Source: Pseudomonas taeanensis MS-3
GTDB lineage: Bacteria; Pseudomonadota; Gammaproteobacteria; Pseudomonadales; Pseudomonadaceae
Assembly: GCF_000498575.2 (NCBI RefSeq)
Contig: NZ_AWSQ01000002.1
Span: 89,941 to 153,940 of the forward strand
Direction of reading: 5' to 3'
Length of the DNA stretch: 64,000 nt
Part shown: positions 40,938 through 49,727 of the stretch, piece by piece
Layout: each line of letters opens with the position of its first letter
How positions within the stretch are numbered: position 1 is the first letter of the stretch
Notes under the pieces: generated by a model
What the model saw: only the letters and a program-made list of their open reading frames with translations
The model's database searches: none
Told to the model about the DNA's origin: nothing
Position numbers and translations under genes: made by a program

Positions 40938-41669
40938 ATGAACGTAGCAGTGGTTACCGGTGCCTCTGGGGCAATCGGCAGTGCAGTCTGTAGGCAGTTG
41001 TTGGCGGCGGGTTACCGGGTGGCCGGGCTTGACCTGGCCGAACCCGAGGTGCTGCGCAAGGGCGTGAGTTTCTATTCCTGCGATGTGGCCTCGCGGATTG
41101 CCGTGCGCAGTGTGGTTGAGGACATTGAAGAGCACTTGGGGCCCATCACGGCCTTGGTCAACGTAGCGGGGATCGTCTCGCGCGGCAGCGCGTTGGAGCT
41201 GACCATCTCCGAGTACGAGCGGGTCATGCGCGTCAACGTACAGGGCACGCTGGTGCCCTGTCAGGTGATCGGCCAGTTGATGGCCGAACGCCGCCAGGGA
41301 GCGATCGTCAACCTCGGTTCGGTGGTCGGCAAGAACGGCGGCAACGCCCGACCCTGGCTCGACCCGGCGGAACAGGACAGCGCCGGCAATATTGCCTACG
41401 GCATGTCCAAGGCGGCGGTGCACAGCATGACCCAGTTCCTCGCCAAGGAGCTGGCTGCGCGGGGCGTGCGGGTCAATGCCGTGGCACCGGGGCCGATTGC
41501 CACCAGCATGACCAGCAGCTTTCCAGACAACTTGCGCGCGCTGATTCCGCTCGGCCGGATGGGGCGTGCCGAGGACGTCGCCGCGGCGGTGCATTTTCTT
41601 CTTTCCGAACAGGCCGGCTTTATCTCCGGCGAGATTCTCGACATCAACGGCGCACTCTGGTGCGACTGA
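40938..41669 (+). CDS. Short-chain dehydrogenase/reductase
   Basis: This 243-residue classical SDR has a cofactor motif TGASGAIG (residues 7-14), NVAG, the catalytic Ser in NLGSVVG and a YGMSK active-site motif, and ends with the usual GEILDINGALW. It probably oxidises or reduces an alcohol/ketone in the pathway, using NAD(P). The start codon lies immediately after the preceding stop, and the longer frame into the flavoprotein gene is not supported. Confidence 0.9.
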   Translation: MNVAVVTGASGAIGSAVCRQLLAAGYRVAGLDLAEPEVLRKGVSFYSCDVASRIAVRSVVEDIEEHLGPITALVNVAGIVSRGSALELTISEYERVMRVNVQGTLVPCQVIGQLMAERRQGAIVNLGSVVGKNGGNARPWLDPAEQDSAGNIAYGMSKAAVHSMTQFLAKELAARGVRVNAVAPGPIATSMTSSFPDNLRALIPLGRMGRAEDVAAAVHFLLSEQAGFISGEILDINGALWCD

Positions 41670-41691
41670 TTCAACCCATAGGAAAACAGTG

Positions 41692-42267
41692 ATGAAAAGT
41701 ATTTATCTGGTTTTGGACATGCAGAACGACCTGGTGCATGCGGACGGCGCCAGCGGCAAGGGACCGCTGGGCGAGCAAGTGCGTGAGCGCGATATCATCG
41801 CCCGGACTGCCCAGGCCATCAGCAAGGCCCGTGCCGCCGGCATTCCGGTGGCCTTTGTGCGTGTCGCCTTCTCCGACGACCACCGTGAAGCCAACCTGAA
41901 CTCCCAGGTGTTCGGTCCGATCGCCAAGAACGGCATCCTCAAGATGAATGCCTGGGGCGGCCAGGTGCATGAAACGCTGGCTCCGCAGGATGGCGAATGG
42001 GACATCGTCAAGCACCGTGTTTCGCCGTTCTACCAGACCCGCCTGGAACTGCTGCTCAAGCGCGAAGGCATCCAGCGTATCTACTGCAGCGGCGTGAGCA
42101 CCCAGGCGGTGGTTCAGGCCACTGTGCGCGATGCCCATGACCGTGATTTCGATGTGGTGTTGCTGGAGGACTGCTGTGCTTCGCCGTCCGCCCAGGAGCA
42201 TGCAAACTCCGTGGCCAGCATCGGCCGCTTCTGCTCCGTGGCCAACGTCGAGTCGGCCTTTGCCTGA
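41692..42267 (+). CDS. Isochorismatase-fold hydrolase lacking the nucleophilic Cys
   Basis: This 191-residue protein of the cysteine hydrolase/isochorismatase superfamily keeps the catalytic Asp (LDMQND, Asp9) and Lys (IVKHRVSPF, Lys107). The GVSTQAVVQAT motif has Val140 where amidohydrolase members have Cys. The Cys-less branch includes true isochorismatases, which use Asp and Lys for vinyl-ether hydrolysis. So it is unlikely to be an ordinary amidase. It is the last gene before a strong terminator. Confidence 0.8.
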   Translation: MKSIYLVLDMQNDLVHADGASGKGPLGEQVRERDIIARTAQAISKARAAGIPVAFVRVAFSDDHREANLNSQVFGPIAKNGILKMNAWGGQVHETLAPQDGEWDIVKHRVSPFYQTRLELLLKREGIQRIYCSGVSTQAVVQATVRDAHDRDFDVVLLEDCCASPSAQEHANSVASIGRFCSVANVESAFA

Positions 42268-42301
42268 GTCTGCGCCCTGCTGATGGCCGCATGATGTGCA
42301 G

Positions 42302-42335
42302 CCCGACCCGGTTCCACTCGGTCGGGTTTTTTTTT
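42302..42335 (+). terminator. Rho-independent terminator
   Basis: A CCCGACC/GGTCGGG stem with an 11-base loop is followed by nine T residues. It ends the flavoprotein 3-SDR-isochorismatase operon ahead of the MFS gene. Confidence 0.92.
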
Positions 42336-42373
42336 ATGACGATTACGACAATTATGTCGTTTGAGGAGGCAGG

Positions 42374-43729
42374 GTGAGTCGCGCCAACAGCCGCATGACC
42401 ACCGCAGCGCTGGTCATTGGCGCCTTTGCGGTGGTCATGTCCGCGACCACCATCAACGTGGCGATTACCCCGATGATGCGCGACTTCGCCATCAGCCATT
42501 ACCTCGCCCAGCAATTCTCCTCGGTATTTCTGGGCATGACGGTGGTCTGCGCACCGCTGGCAGCCTGGGTTGCCGATCGCTTCGGGGCCTGGCGGGTGTT
42601 TCGCTACCTGCTCCTGCTGTATGTGCTGGTTTCGGTCCTGGCGGGCTTTTCTGACAGCCTGGCCAGCATGCTGATTGCCCGTGCCCTGCAGGGTGTGTGT
42701 GGCGGAATAATCCAGCCGCTGTCACTGTTTTTGATTTTGGAGTCGGCGCTGCCCGGCAAGCAGGGGCGCACGATGTCCATGTTTGGTTTGGGCGTGGTGA
42801 TGGCCCCGGCCCTTGGCCCAACCTTGGCCGGCTTTGTGGTTGAGCTGGTGGGCTGGCGCTACACCTTCTGGCTCGGCGTGCCGCCGGCGCTGATCGCACT
42901 GGGCCTGGCAGCCTGGGCGCGGCCTGTTGATCAGGCGCGGCGCGCTGGCCAGGGGCGCTTGGATTTTCCTGGGCTGATATTGCTCGCCGGCCTGGTCACC
43001 ATGGTCTTTGCCTGGCCACTGCTGCTGGCCTATTCGGCCTGGTTGGCCGCGGTGCTGGTGGTAGCCTGGTTGCTGCTGTTGGTGCTGTTCTGGCGCCAGC
43101 AAGAGCGCAGCGTGGAATCACTGATTACGCCAACGCTGTTTCGCTATCCGCAGTTTCTCAGTGGCATCCTGGTCACCGTGGCTTATGGCGCCGGAATGTA
43201 TGGCTCAATGTTCTTGGTGCCGTTGCTGTTGCAGGATGGCCTCGGCGAGTCGGCAGTGGTCACCGGTAACCTGATGCTGCTGGGCGGCCTGGCGCTGGCG
43301 CTGAGTATCCAGTTGGCCGGTCAGTTGGTCGACCGCTTTTCGCCGCGGCTGGTGGTGATGATCGGGCTTGCCTGCTTCGCGCTGTCCTGTCTGTTGCTGG
43401 CGTTGCCGGTCAGCATGGAGCTGATTGCCCTCGGCATTGTGCTCGGCCGGATTGGCCTGGGCATGATTATTCCCAGTTTGTACACGGCAATGGTGCGTGC
43501 CGTGCCGAACGAGTTGCTGCGCCGCGGCACCGTTGTCACCACCTTGTTGCGCCAGGCGGGGGGGGCACTCGGTATCACCTTGATCGGGGTGCTGCTGTCC
43601 GGCCTGAGTGCGCTCAGTCTGCCAGGCGGGAGCGTATGGCCAGCCGCTAGCGCGCCGTATTCAGTGATTTTCGCGCTGCTCGGCCTGCTATTTCTGTGGG
43701 CTTTGTGGGTCTCGCGCCGCCTGGCTTGA
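42374..43729 (+). CDS. MFS transporter, DHA2-like
   Basis: This 451-residue membrane protein has about 12-14 hydrophobic helices. Conserved motifs include WVADRFGAWRVFRYLLLL in the first half (motif A-like), ARALQGVCGGIIQPLSLFLI and GPTLAGFVVELVGWRYTFWL (motif C-like). It starts at GTG 42374 behind GAGGAGG, or at the internal ATG 42395. It could import the substrate or export toxic intermediates. It converges on the regulator gene with only 8 bases between the stops. Confidence 0.88.
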   Translation: MSRANSRMTTAALVIGAFAVVMSATTINVAITPMMRDFAISHYLAQQFSSVFLGMTVVCAPLAAWVADRFGAWRVFRYLLLLYVLVSVLAGFSDSLASMLIARALQGVCGGIIQPLSLFLILESALPGKQGRTMSMFGLGVVMAPALGPTLAGFVVELVGWRYTFWLGVPPALIALGLAAWARPVDQARRAGQGRLDFPGLILLAGLVTMVFAWPLLLAYSAWLAAVLVVAWLLLLVLFWRQQERSVESLITPTLFRYPQFLSGILVTVAYGAGMYGSMFLVPLLLQDGLGESAVVTGNLMLLGGLALALSIQLAGQLVDRFSPRLVVMIGLACFALSCLLLALPVSMELIALGIVLGRIGLGMIIPSLYTAMVRAVPNELLRRGTVVTTLLRQAGGALGITLIGVLLSGLSALSLPGGSVWPAASAPYSVIFALLGLLFLWALWVSRRLA

Positions 43730-43737
43730 GACAGGTT

Positions 43738-45579
43738 TCAGTCCGTTTGTTCGCCGGCGATCTTCTTCAGGCGGTAATCCAGTTGGGCGCGGCTCAGGCC
43801 GAGCAGTACGGCGGCCTTGGACACGTTGCCCTCGCTCATCCGCATGGCTTCCTCGATATACACCTCCTCGATGCCGGGCAACTTGACCGGGCCGCGCTGC
43901 AGGGTGCGTCTGGCAAGCTGCAGCAGCTGATCATGGCTGGAACTTTCCTGCTGGCCCGCCCCCACGCCGATTTGCTCGCCGCCGGATAGACGGATGCCAA
44001 TACCCGGTGCCTGATCCCAGCTGACGGTGCCTACCTGGTGCGTACCCTCGGCCTCTTCGATGCCGGAAAGGTGGCGGATGTCGATGGCCTCGTCGTCGTC
44101 GGCGAGAATCACCGCGCGTTCGATGACGTTCTCGAACTCACGGATATTGCCCGGCCAGCGATAGTCGAGGATGCGTTGTAGCGCGCGTGGGGTGATACCG
44201 GGGATCCGCCGCTCGTGCAGGCGCGAGAGTTTGTTGATGCAGCTTTCCAGCAGCAGCGGCAGGTCGTCCTTGCGTTCACGCAGCGGTGCGATGGTGACCG
44301 GGAATACATTCAGGCGATAGAACAGGTCGCTGCGAAAACTCCCGTGCTTCACCGCTTCGGCGAGGTTTTCGTTGGTCGCGGCAATCACCCGCACGTCGAC
44401 CTTGACGGTCTTGTTGCTACCCAGACGCTCCAGCTCGCCACTTTGCAAGACACGCAGCAATTTGCCTTGCGCGGTCATGCTCAGGGTGCCGATCTCGTCG
44501 AGGAAGATGGTGCCGCCATCGGCAATTTCGAAGCGCCCCGGGCGCGCTTCGGTGGCCCCCGAGTAGGCGCCGCGCTGAACGCCGAAGAGTTCCGATTCGA
44601 TCAACTGCTCGGGAATGGCCGCGCAGTTGATCTCGATAAACGGCTTGTGCGCGCGGCGGCTGTTGGCGTGCACTTCATGGGCGAACATGGTCTTGCCGAC
44701 GCCGCTTTCACCGAGCAACAGCACGCTGGCATGGGTGCTGGCGACCCGCTGGATCTTGTGCAACGCCGAGATATAAGCGGCCGAGCTGCCGACCGGGCGG
44801 TCCAGCGCGGTCGGGTCAGTGACGAACGCCAGGCCGAACGGTGCCTTGCTCTGCTTGGCCTGGGCATCGTCCTTTTGTTCCTGTGGCGGTTGGCGCATGA
44901 GGCGGTCGCTGGCGCGCGGCTGGAAGTACTTGAGGTCGTCTTCCGGGTCATCCCAGCCTTCGATCGGCCGTGCCACGGCGCGGCAGACCTCGTCGCCGGC
45001 TCCGCGGCACTGGGTTTCCCGAACCAGAATGCGCTTGCCCATCAGGCGCGTGAGGAAGCCGGAGCTGTAACCCACCTCCATCCAGCAGATGGGGTCTTGG
45101 CTGGGGCTCCTGAGCGCCAGATGCTGGTCGCATTCCAGTGAGTGGGTCCAGGTGAACTCGCCGTACAGGTAGCCTTTGTTCTGGTCGGCCTCGAGGCGGA
45201 TCGGTTCAACCTGCACCATGCCGCTCAACGCATGCAGCTGCGCACCGGCGGCGAGAATTTCCAGCTCCGTGCCATTGATTCGGGTCTTGATTGCCAGGTC
45301 GGCATCGCGACTGCCCGATAGGTAGCCAATACGCGTCATCAGGCCACGGGTGAAGTCGCTGCCCATGGTCTCCAGCAACTCTTCGCGCAGTGCGCCGAAA
45401 GCCTCGGCATGCAGCAACAGCATGCGCTTGTCGCCGAGCCAGATGGAGCCTTCGTCGGGGCGGAAATGCAGGTGTTCGGCCAGGTCATGCATGTCTGGAA
45501 AGCGCAGGTCGGTAATGATGTCCTTGAGCACGCTCTGGTTGAGAGTCTTGGTGGAGTCATTGCCTGCTGGTGCGGTCAT
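43738..45579 (-). CDS. XylR/DmpR-type sigma54-dependent activator
   Basis: This 613-residue enhancer-binding protein has an N-terminal XylR_N aromatic-sensing domain (about residues 25-125) and a V4R domain (about 130-200, with WTHSLECDQH and CRGAGDEVCRAV). It has an AAA+ domain with Walker A GESGVGKT and Walker B GGTIFLDEIG, and a C-terminal Fis-type helix-turn-helix (GNVSKAAVLLGLSRAQL). The sigma54-contact loop reads GAYSGA rather than GAFTGA. ATG 45579 is a better start than the in-frame TTG at 45591. It is divergent from the meta-cleavage operon, which has a -24/-12 promoter; an aromatic pathway compound is the likely effector. Confidence 0.93.
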   Translation of the reverse strand: MTAPAGNDSTKTLNQSVLKDIITDLRFPDMHDLAEHLHFRPDEGSIWLGDKRMLLLHAEAFGALREELLETMGSDFTRGLMTRIGYLSGSRDADLAIKTRINGTELEILAAGAQLHALSGMVQVEPIRLEADQNKGYLYGEFTWTHSLECDQHLALRSPSQDPICWMEVGYSSGFLTRLMGKRILVRETQCRGAGDEVCRAVARPIEGWDDPEDDLKYFQPRASDRLMRQPPQEQKDDAQAKQSKAPFGLAFVTDPTALDRPVGSSAAYISALHKIQRVASTHASVLLLGESGVGKTMFAHEVHANSRRAHKPFIEINCAAIPEQLIESELFGVQRGAYSGATEARPGRFEIADGGTIFLDEIGTLSMTAQGKLLRVLQSGELERLGSNKTVKVDVRVIAATNENLAEAVKHGSFRSDLFYRLNVFPVTIAPLRERKDDLPLLLESCINKLSRLHERRIPGITPRALQRILDYRWPGNIREFENVIERAVILADDDEAIDIRHLSGIEEAEGTHQVGTVSWDQAPGIGIRLSGGEQIGVGAGQQESSSHDQLLQLARRTLQRGPVKLPGIEEVYIEEAMRMSEGNVSKAAVLLGLSRAQLDYRLKKIAGEQTD

Positions 45580-45785
45580 CGGAGTTCCCAACTGTTGCTG
45601 TTATCGGTGGCATTGAGGCGGCGCATGCTCCCTGTGACACTCGTCCGAGTGCCTGGAAAGCCGCAACCCATAGTAGCAGGGCAGGCGCTTCAGTCGGCGC
45701 CATGTCGGCGAGAACGACCCTGCACGTAGGAGGGTATTACGATTTTCAGTTCATCAAATTCGCAATGATCCGATTTTTATGAACG

Positions 45786-45807
45786 CCTTGGCCGTGACTG
45801 ACCAAGG
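45786..45807. promoter_or_regulatory. Candidate upstream activator site for the XylR-type regulator
   Basis: A palindrome CCTTGG-N10-CCAAGG lies about 110-130 bases upstream of the predicted transcription start, the range used by XylR/DmpR upstream activating sites. The core differs from the known XylR/DmpR sequence, so the assignment rests on symmetry and position. Confidence 0.45.
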
Positions 45808-45892
45808 GGGGGCCGTCACTGGTATCTTTGTTTATTGCCTAAGTCATTGATAGACATATATAAAATATTTTTCCATGACGGTCTTCAATTGC

Positions 45893-45908
45893 TGGCATAG
45901 CCGTTGCT
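45893..45908 (+). promoter_or_regulatory. Sigma54 (-24/-12) promoter of the meta-cleavage operon
   Basis: TGGCATAGCCGTTGCT keeps the invariant GG and GC at the right spacing within the TGGCAC-N5-TTGC consensus. It lies about 105 bases before the dioxygenase GTG start, in the 432-base divergent region next to the XylR-type gene. Confidence 0.82.
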
Positions 45909-46011
45909 ATCTCCTAGTTAGACAAAACGCCACCCGCTTCGGGTGAGTGTTTTAACCCTGCCCGAGCCTGCCGCCCGGCTGGGAAAACAACAATAAATAG
46001 GAGGTAAGGCA

Positions 46012-46914
46012 GTGGCCGAGATTTCATCTCTGGGTTACGTCGGTTTTGGCGTAAGCGACCTGGATAAGTGGCAAGTCTTTGCAACGGACGTCATGGGCAT
46101 GCAGGTCGCCCAGCGTGACGAAACCAGCATGTCTCTGCGCATGGACGACTATTGCCAGCGCTTCTTCCTTGAGCTGAATCCGTGCGACGACCTGATTGTG
46201 GCCGGCTGGGAATTTGCCAGCGAAGCGGAGCTGGAAACCTACGCCGCCGAGCTCAAGGCCAAGGGTGTTGAACTGACCCAGCTGAGTGCCGAGCTGGTAC
46301 GCCGCCGGCATGTGGAGAAGGCCTACAGCTGCCAGGACCCGAATGGTTTTACCCATGAGTTCTTCTTCGGCCATGGCGTGGCCAACCTCAAGGATCAGTT
46401 CCGCTCCAAGGTGCTCAAGAGCCGCTTCGTCACCGGTGACCTGGGTGTCGGTCACATCCTGCCGTTCGCCAACCGCAATAACGGCCCGGAGACCGTGGCT
46501 TTTTACAAGGATGTACTGAAGCTGCGCATCAGCGACTACATCCGACAGGAAGTCCAGCCGGGAATGATGGTCGAGGCGACTTTCTTTCACACCAAAACGG
46601 GCCGTCACCACTCCATCGCCACGGCTCAGGCTCCGACGCCCAAGGTACTCAATCACTTCATGGTGCAGGTCGAAGACATGGACGACGTCGGGCTGGCCTA
46701 TGACCGTGCCAAGGCTGCCGGTCTGCACATCGTGCTGGAGCTGGGCCATCACCCGAACGATCGGACCTTCTCCTTCTACGCGCAGACGCCTTCTGGTTTC
46801 AACTTCGAGTTCGGCTGGGGTGGGCTGGTGATCGAGGAAGGTAACTGGGAAGTGAAAACCTTCCATCAGATGAGCGATTGGGGTCACCAGCGTAATCCAC
46901 TTCCCCAGCACTGA
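46012..46914 (+). CDS. Extradiol (meta-cleavage) ring dioxygenase, type I VOC fold
   Basis: This 300-residue two-domain vicinal-oxygen-chelate dioxygenase is like BphC/HsaC. The iron ligands can be read as His148 (GVGHILPF), His215 (LNHFMVQV) and Glu266 (FNFEFGWGG). The accessory RHHS and SFYAQTPSGF motifs are in place. It opens a 2,3-dihydroxyaryl ring to a yellow 2-hydroxy-6-oxodienoate. Translation starts at GTG behind AGGAGG. It is first in a 13-gene series that runs to 60593. Substrate size cannot be read from sequence; a two-domain enzyme usually handles bulky substituted catechols. Confidence 0.94.
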   Translation: MAEISSLGYVGFGVSDLDKWQVFATDVMGMQVAQRDETSMSLRMDDYCQRFFLELNPCDDLIVAGWEFASEAELETYAAELKAKGVELTQLSAELVRRRHVEKAYSCQDPNGFTHEFFFGHGVANLKDQFRSKVLKSRFVTGDLGVGHILPFANRNNGPETVAFYKDVLKLRISDYIRQEVQPGMMVEATFFHTKTGRHHSIATAQAPTPKVLNHFMVQVEDMDDVGLAYDRAKAAGLHIVLELGHHPNDRTFSFYAQTPSGFNFEFGWGGLVIEEGNWEVKTFHQMSDWGHQRNPLPQH

Positions 46915-46949
46915 GTCGGGCCATTTCCCAGCGTTTGGAGTACCTGTAT

Positions 46950-47831
46950 ATGAGTATCTGGTTGGATTTTCTCGGGGCCGAGATCCGTTACGTCGATCTG
47001 CCCACCTATGGCCGCACGCGCATTGCCGAAGCCGGTCACGGCAAGCCTGAGGCATTGATCCTGATGCACGGCATCGGCGGTCATCTGGAAGCCTATGCGA
47101 AGAACGTGGTGGCGCTCGGCGAGCACTACCACGTGATCGCCTTCGACTACGTCGGTCATGGCCTGTCGGCGAAGAAGCTGGATATCGAGTATTCGATCAG
47201 CGACTACGTCGAGCAGCTGCGCGAGCTGATGGATGTCATGGGCATCGACAAGGCGCACATCTCCGGCGAGTCCCTGGGTGGTGTGGTCACCGGTGGTTTC
47301 GCCGTGCGTTACCCGCAGCGGGTCATGCGTGCCGTGTTCAATACCACCGGCGGCATCCCGATTGTCAGCCCGCAGGGTCATCAAGACCTGAAAAACCTCG
47401 CCGAGCTGTCGGCCAAGAGTTCTGGCAAACAGCCTGATTTCGACTCGGTCATGGCGCGCATGCAGTGGCTGCTGTACGAGGGCAACTGGAATCTGTTGAG
47501 TGACGAACTGGTCAATTCACGCCTGGCCATCTACAGCCGCCCAGACTTCCAGGCCAGTGCGGCGCGGGTCTATGCACGGCTGAAAAAGGTCAACGAAGGC
47601 GGTACGCCGGACATGATCGAGCTGGAAAAAGTGCAGTGCGAGTCGCTGCTGTTGTGGACCAGCCACAACCCCATTCACGACGTGGCCGCTGCCGAGGCCG
47701 CGCTGCCGCGCCTGGCCAAGGGTCAGCTCTACGTGATGAAGAAACTGGCGGGGCATTGGCCGCAGTACGAGTCGCCCGAGGAGTTCAACCAGGTCGTGCT
47801 GAACTTCCTGTCCAGCGGGAGGGTGGCGTAA
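46950..47831 (+). CDS. Alpha/beta hydrolase, first of two in the operon
   Basis: This 293-residue alpha/beta hydrolase has an oxyanion region LMHGIGGH (39-45), nucleophile Ser108 in SGESLGGV, and a C-terminal His in LAGHWPQYESPEEF. It is related to meta-cleavage-product hydrolases but more distant from BphD than the enzyme at 59748. The ATG at 46950 follows TTGGAG nine bases upstream. Its stop overlaps the start of the flavin reductase gene by one base. It could act on the ring-cleavage product or on another C-C or ester bond earlier in the route. Confidence 0.88.
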   Translation: MSIWLDFLGAEIRYVDLPTYGRTRIAEAGHGKPEALILMHGIGGHLEAYAKNVVALGEHYHVIAFDYVGHGLSAKKLDIEYSISDYVEQLRELMDVMGIDKAHISGESLGGVVTGGFAVRYPQRVMRAVFNTTGGIPIVSPQGHQDLKNLAELSAKSSGKQPDFDSVMARMQWLLYEGNWNLLSDELVNSRLAIYSRPDFQASAARVYARLKKVNEGGTPDMIELEKVQCESLLLWTSHNPIHDVAAAEAALPRLAKGQLYVMKKLAGHWPQYESPEEFNQVVLNFLSSGRVA

Positions 47832-48364
47832 TGAATGCTCAAGTCATGGCCATGCGCCAGGCGAAATCTATCGGGCCGGTGCCGACGCCGGACTTTTGCC
47901 AGGCGATGCGCAACCTGGCTGGTGCCTGTGTGGTGATTGCCAGCGCCGACGGCAGCAAGCGAGCGGGCCTGACCGCTACGGCGGTCTGTTCGATCACCGC
48001 CGATCCGCCACAGCTGCTGGTGTGCGTCAACCGCAATGTCTACGCCCACGGGGTTATCAGTGACAGCCGCAACCTGAGTGTCAATGTGCTCGGGCAGCAA
48101 CAGGAGCCCATCGCCAAACGGTTTGCCGGCATGGTCGAGGGCGTGGTCGGCGAGGAACGTTTCGCCGACGGGCTGTGGGCGGACGGTTTGAGCGGTGTGC
48201 CGGTGCTGCAGGACGCACTGGTCAGCTTCGAGTGCCAGGTGGTCGAGGTCATTCCGGCCAGCACCCACGACATGTTTCTCTGCGAGGTCATCGGTTTGGC
48301 CGGGCGGATGAATCAGCAATCTCCCCTGATGTACTTCAACGGAAATTTCGCGGCTCTCGGCTAA
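47831..48364 (+). CDS. NAD(P)H:flavin reductase, monooxygenase component
   Basis: This 177-residue protein of the HpaC/HsaB flavin reductase-like family shows FCQAMRNLAGACVVIAS, RAGLTATAVCSITADPPQLLVCVN and the C-terminal SPLMYFNGNF. It supplies reduced FMN or FAD to a partner oxygenase, here the HsaA-like protein encoded 36 bases downstream. Translation starts within the stop of the hydrolase gene. Confidence 0.92.
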   Translation: MNAQVMAMRQAKSIGPVPTPDFCQAMRNLAGACVVIASADGSKRAGLTATAVCSITADPPQLLVCVNRNVYAHGVISDSRNLSVNVLGQQQEPIAKRFAGMVEGVVGEERFADGLWADGLSGVPVLQDALVSFECQVVEVIPASTHDMFLCEVIGLAGRMNQQSPLMYFNGNFAALG

Positions 48365-48400
48365 GTGCTGGCTGTCCGCTGAAAACAATAAAAGAGAGAG

Positions 48401-49624
48401 ATGAAAATGACGAATGTACTCAAGAAAAGCACCCTGACGGCCAGCCACGTTCCCAGCGAAGCCGAGCTGATTCAGCGGGCACGCGACCTGCTCCCGATGC
48501 TGATCGAGAAGGCCGATTCGGTTGAGCAGAATCGCATGGTTTCCAAGGAAACCATCCAGGCATTCGTCGATGCCGGCTTCTTCAAGATTTTGCAACCGGC
48601 CGCGTTCGGCGGTTGGGAAATGAACCCGGCGGTGTTCTACAAGGTGCTCATGGAACTGGGCCGTGGCTGCTGCAGCAGCGCCTGGAACATGATGATCCTC
48701 GGCGTTCACCAGTGGGAATTCGGCTCGCTCAGCGAGCAAACGTGTGAAGACGTGTGGGGCCAGGACAATGCGGTAATCATCGCTTCGTCATACCCGCCCT
48801 TCGGCAAGGTCGAAGAGGTTGAAGGCGGCTACATGATCAGTGGTACCTGGAAGACCTCCAGCGGCTGTGATCATGGCAAGTGGGCTTTTCTCGGTGGCCT
48901 GCGCCGTGATGCCAGTGGCAATGTCATCGACCGTCTTTCCATGCTGGTGCCCAGCTCGGCCTGGGAAATCGAGGACGACTGGCACACCTTTGGCCTGGCC
49001 GGTACCGGCAGCAAGAGTCTCAATGTGAAGGAGACTTTCGTCCCCTACCACCACACTCACAGCCTGATCAAATACGAGCTGGATGATCGCGGCAGCAACT
49101 ACCTGTTTCCATTCAACCAGATCTTCTTCGGCTCGGTCTCCGCCTTGATCTGTGGCATGGCCCAGGGTGGCATCGACGAGTACACCCGGCAGATGCAGGT
49201 GCGCACCAACACCACCGATGGTGGTGGTGCGGCGCTCAGTCCCTACGTCAAGGATCGCCTGGGCAATGCCGTGGTGCGTGTGCGCTCGGCACGTGCCCGT
49301 CTGCTGCAGATGATGGCGGACACCACAGAGTTGGTTGAGCGCCGCGAGCTGGTGCCGACGTTCGATCGCGTCCATCACATGCTCGATATCGCGCGTGCTG
49401 GCCGCGATTGCGAAGAGGCTGTGATGCTGTTGTTCAAGGCGACTTCGGCGCGCGGCATCTACCTGAACAATCCACTGCAGCGAATCATGCGCGATGTGAT
49501 TGCCGCCTCCAACCACATCACCCAGAACGCCGACGACACTGCCGGCATGCTCGGCGCCTACCTGCTGGGGCAGAGCCTGCCGCCGATGATCTACGGCCTC
49601 AACCCGGTGAACATCAAGGACTGA
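48401..49624 (+). CDS. Flavin-dependent phenol monooxygenase, HsaA/C2-like
   Basis: This 407-residue protein with the acyl-CoA dehydrogenase fold belongs to the group D two-component monooxygenases. Its relatives are HsaA (steroid catabolism) and C2 of 4-hydroxyphenylacetate hydroxylase. Features include VDAGFFKILQPAAFGGWEMN, SGCDHGKWAFLGGL and the C-terminal NHITQNADDTAG. It hydroxylates a phenol ortho to the existing OH, giving the catechol that the extradiol dioxygenase cleaves. Start is ATG 48401 or 48407. Placement with the reductase and dioxygenase makes the assignment firm; the natural phenol is unknown. Confidence 0.92.
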   Translation: MKMTNVLKKSTLTASHVPSEAELIQRARDLLPMLIEKADSVEQNRMVSKETIQAFVDAGFFKILQPAAFGGWEMNPAVFYKVLMELGRGCCSSAWNMMILGVHQWEFGSLSEQTCEDVWGQDNAVIIASSYPPFGKVEEVEGGYMISGTWKTSSGCDHGKWAFLGGLRRDASGNVIDRLSMLVPSSAWEIEDDWHTFGLAGTGSKSLNVKETFVPYHHTHSLIKYELDDRGSNYLFPFNQIFFGSVSALICGMAQGGIDEYTRQMQVRTNTTDGGGAALSPYVKDRLGNAVVRVRSARARLLQMMADTTELVERRELVPTFDRVHHMLDIARAGRDCEEAVMLLFKATSARGIYLNNPLQRIMRDVIAASNHITQNADDTAGMLGAYLLGQSLPPMIYGLNPVNIKD

Positions 49625-49727
49625 CGTCCTACCCCGATTGTCGCTGTAACACCCGTGGCCGGTTCCAGTATCCGGCCGCGGTTTAAATAAAAACAAAAGA
49701 CGGGATACCGTCCCTTTGAGGTGCTAG

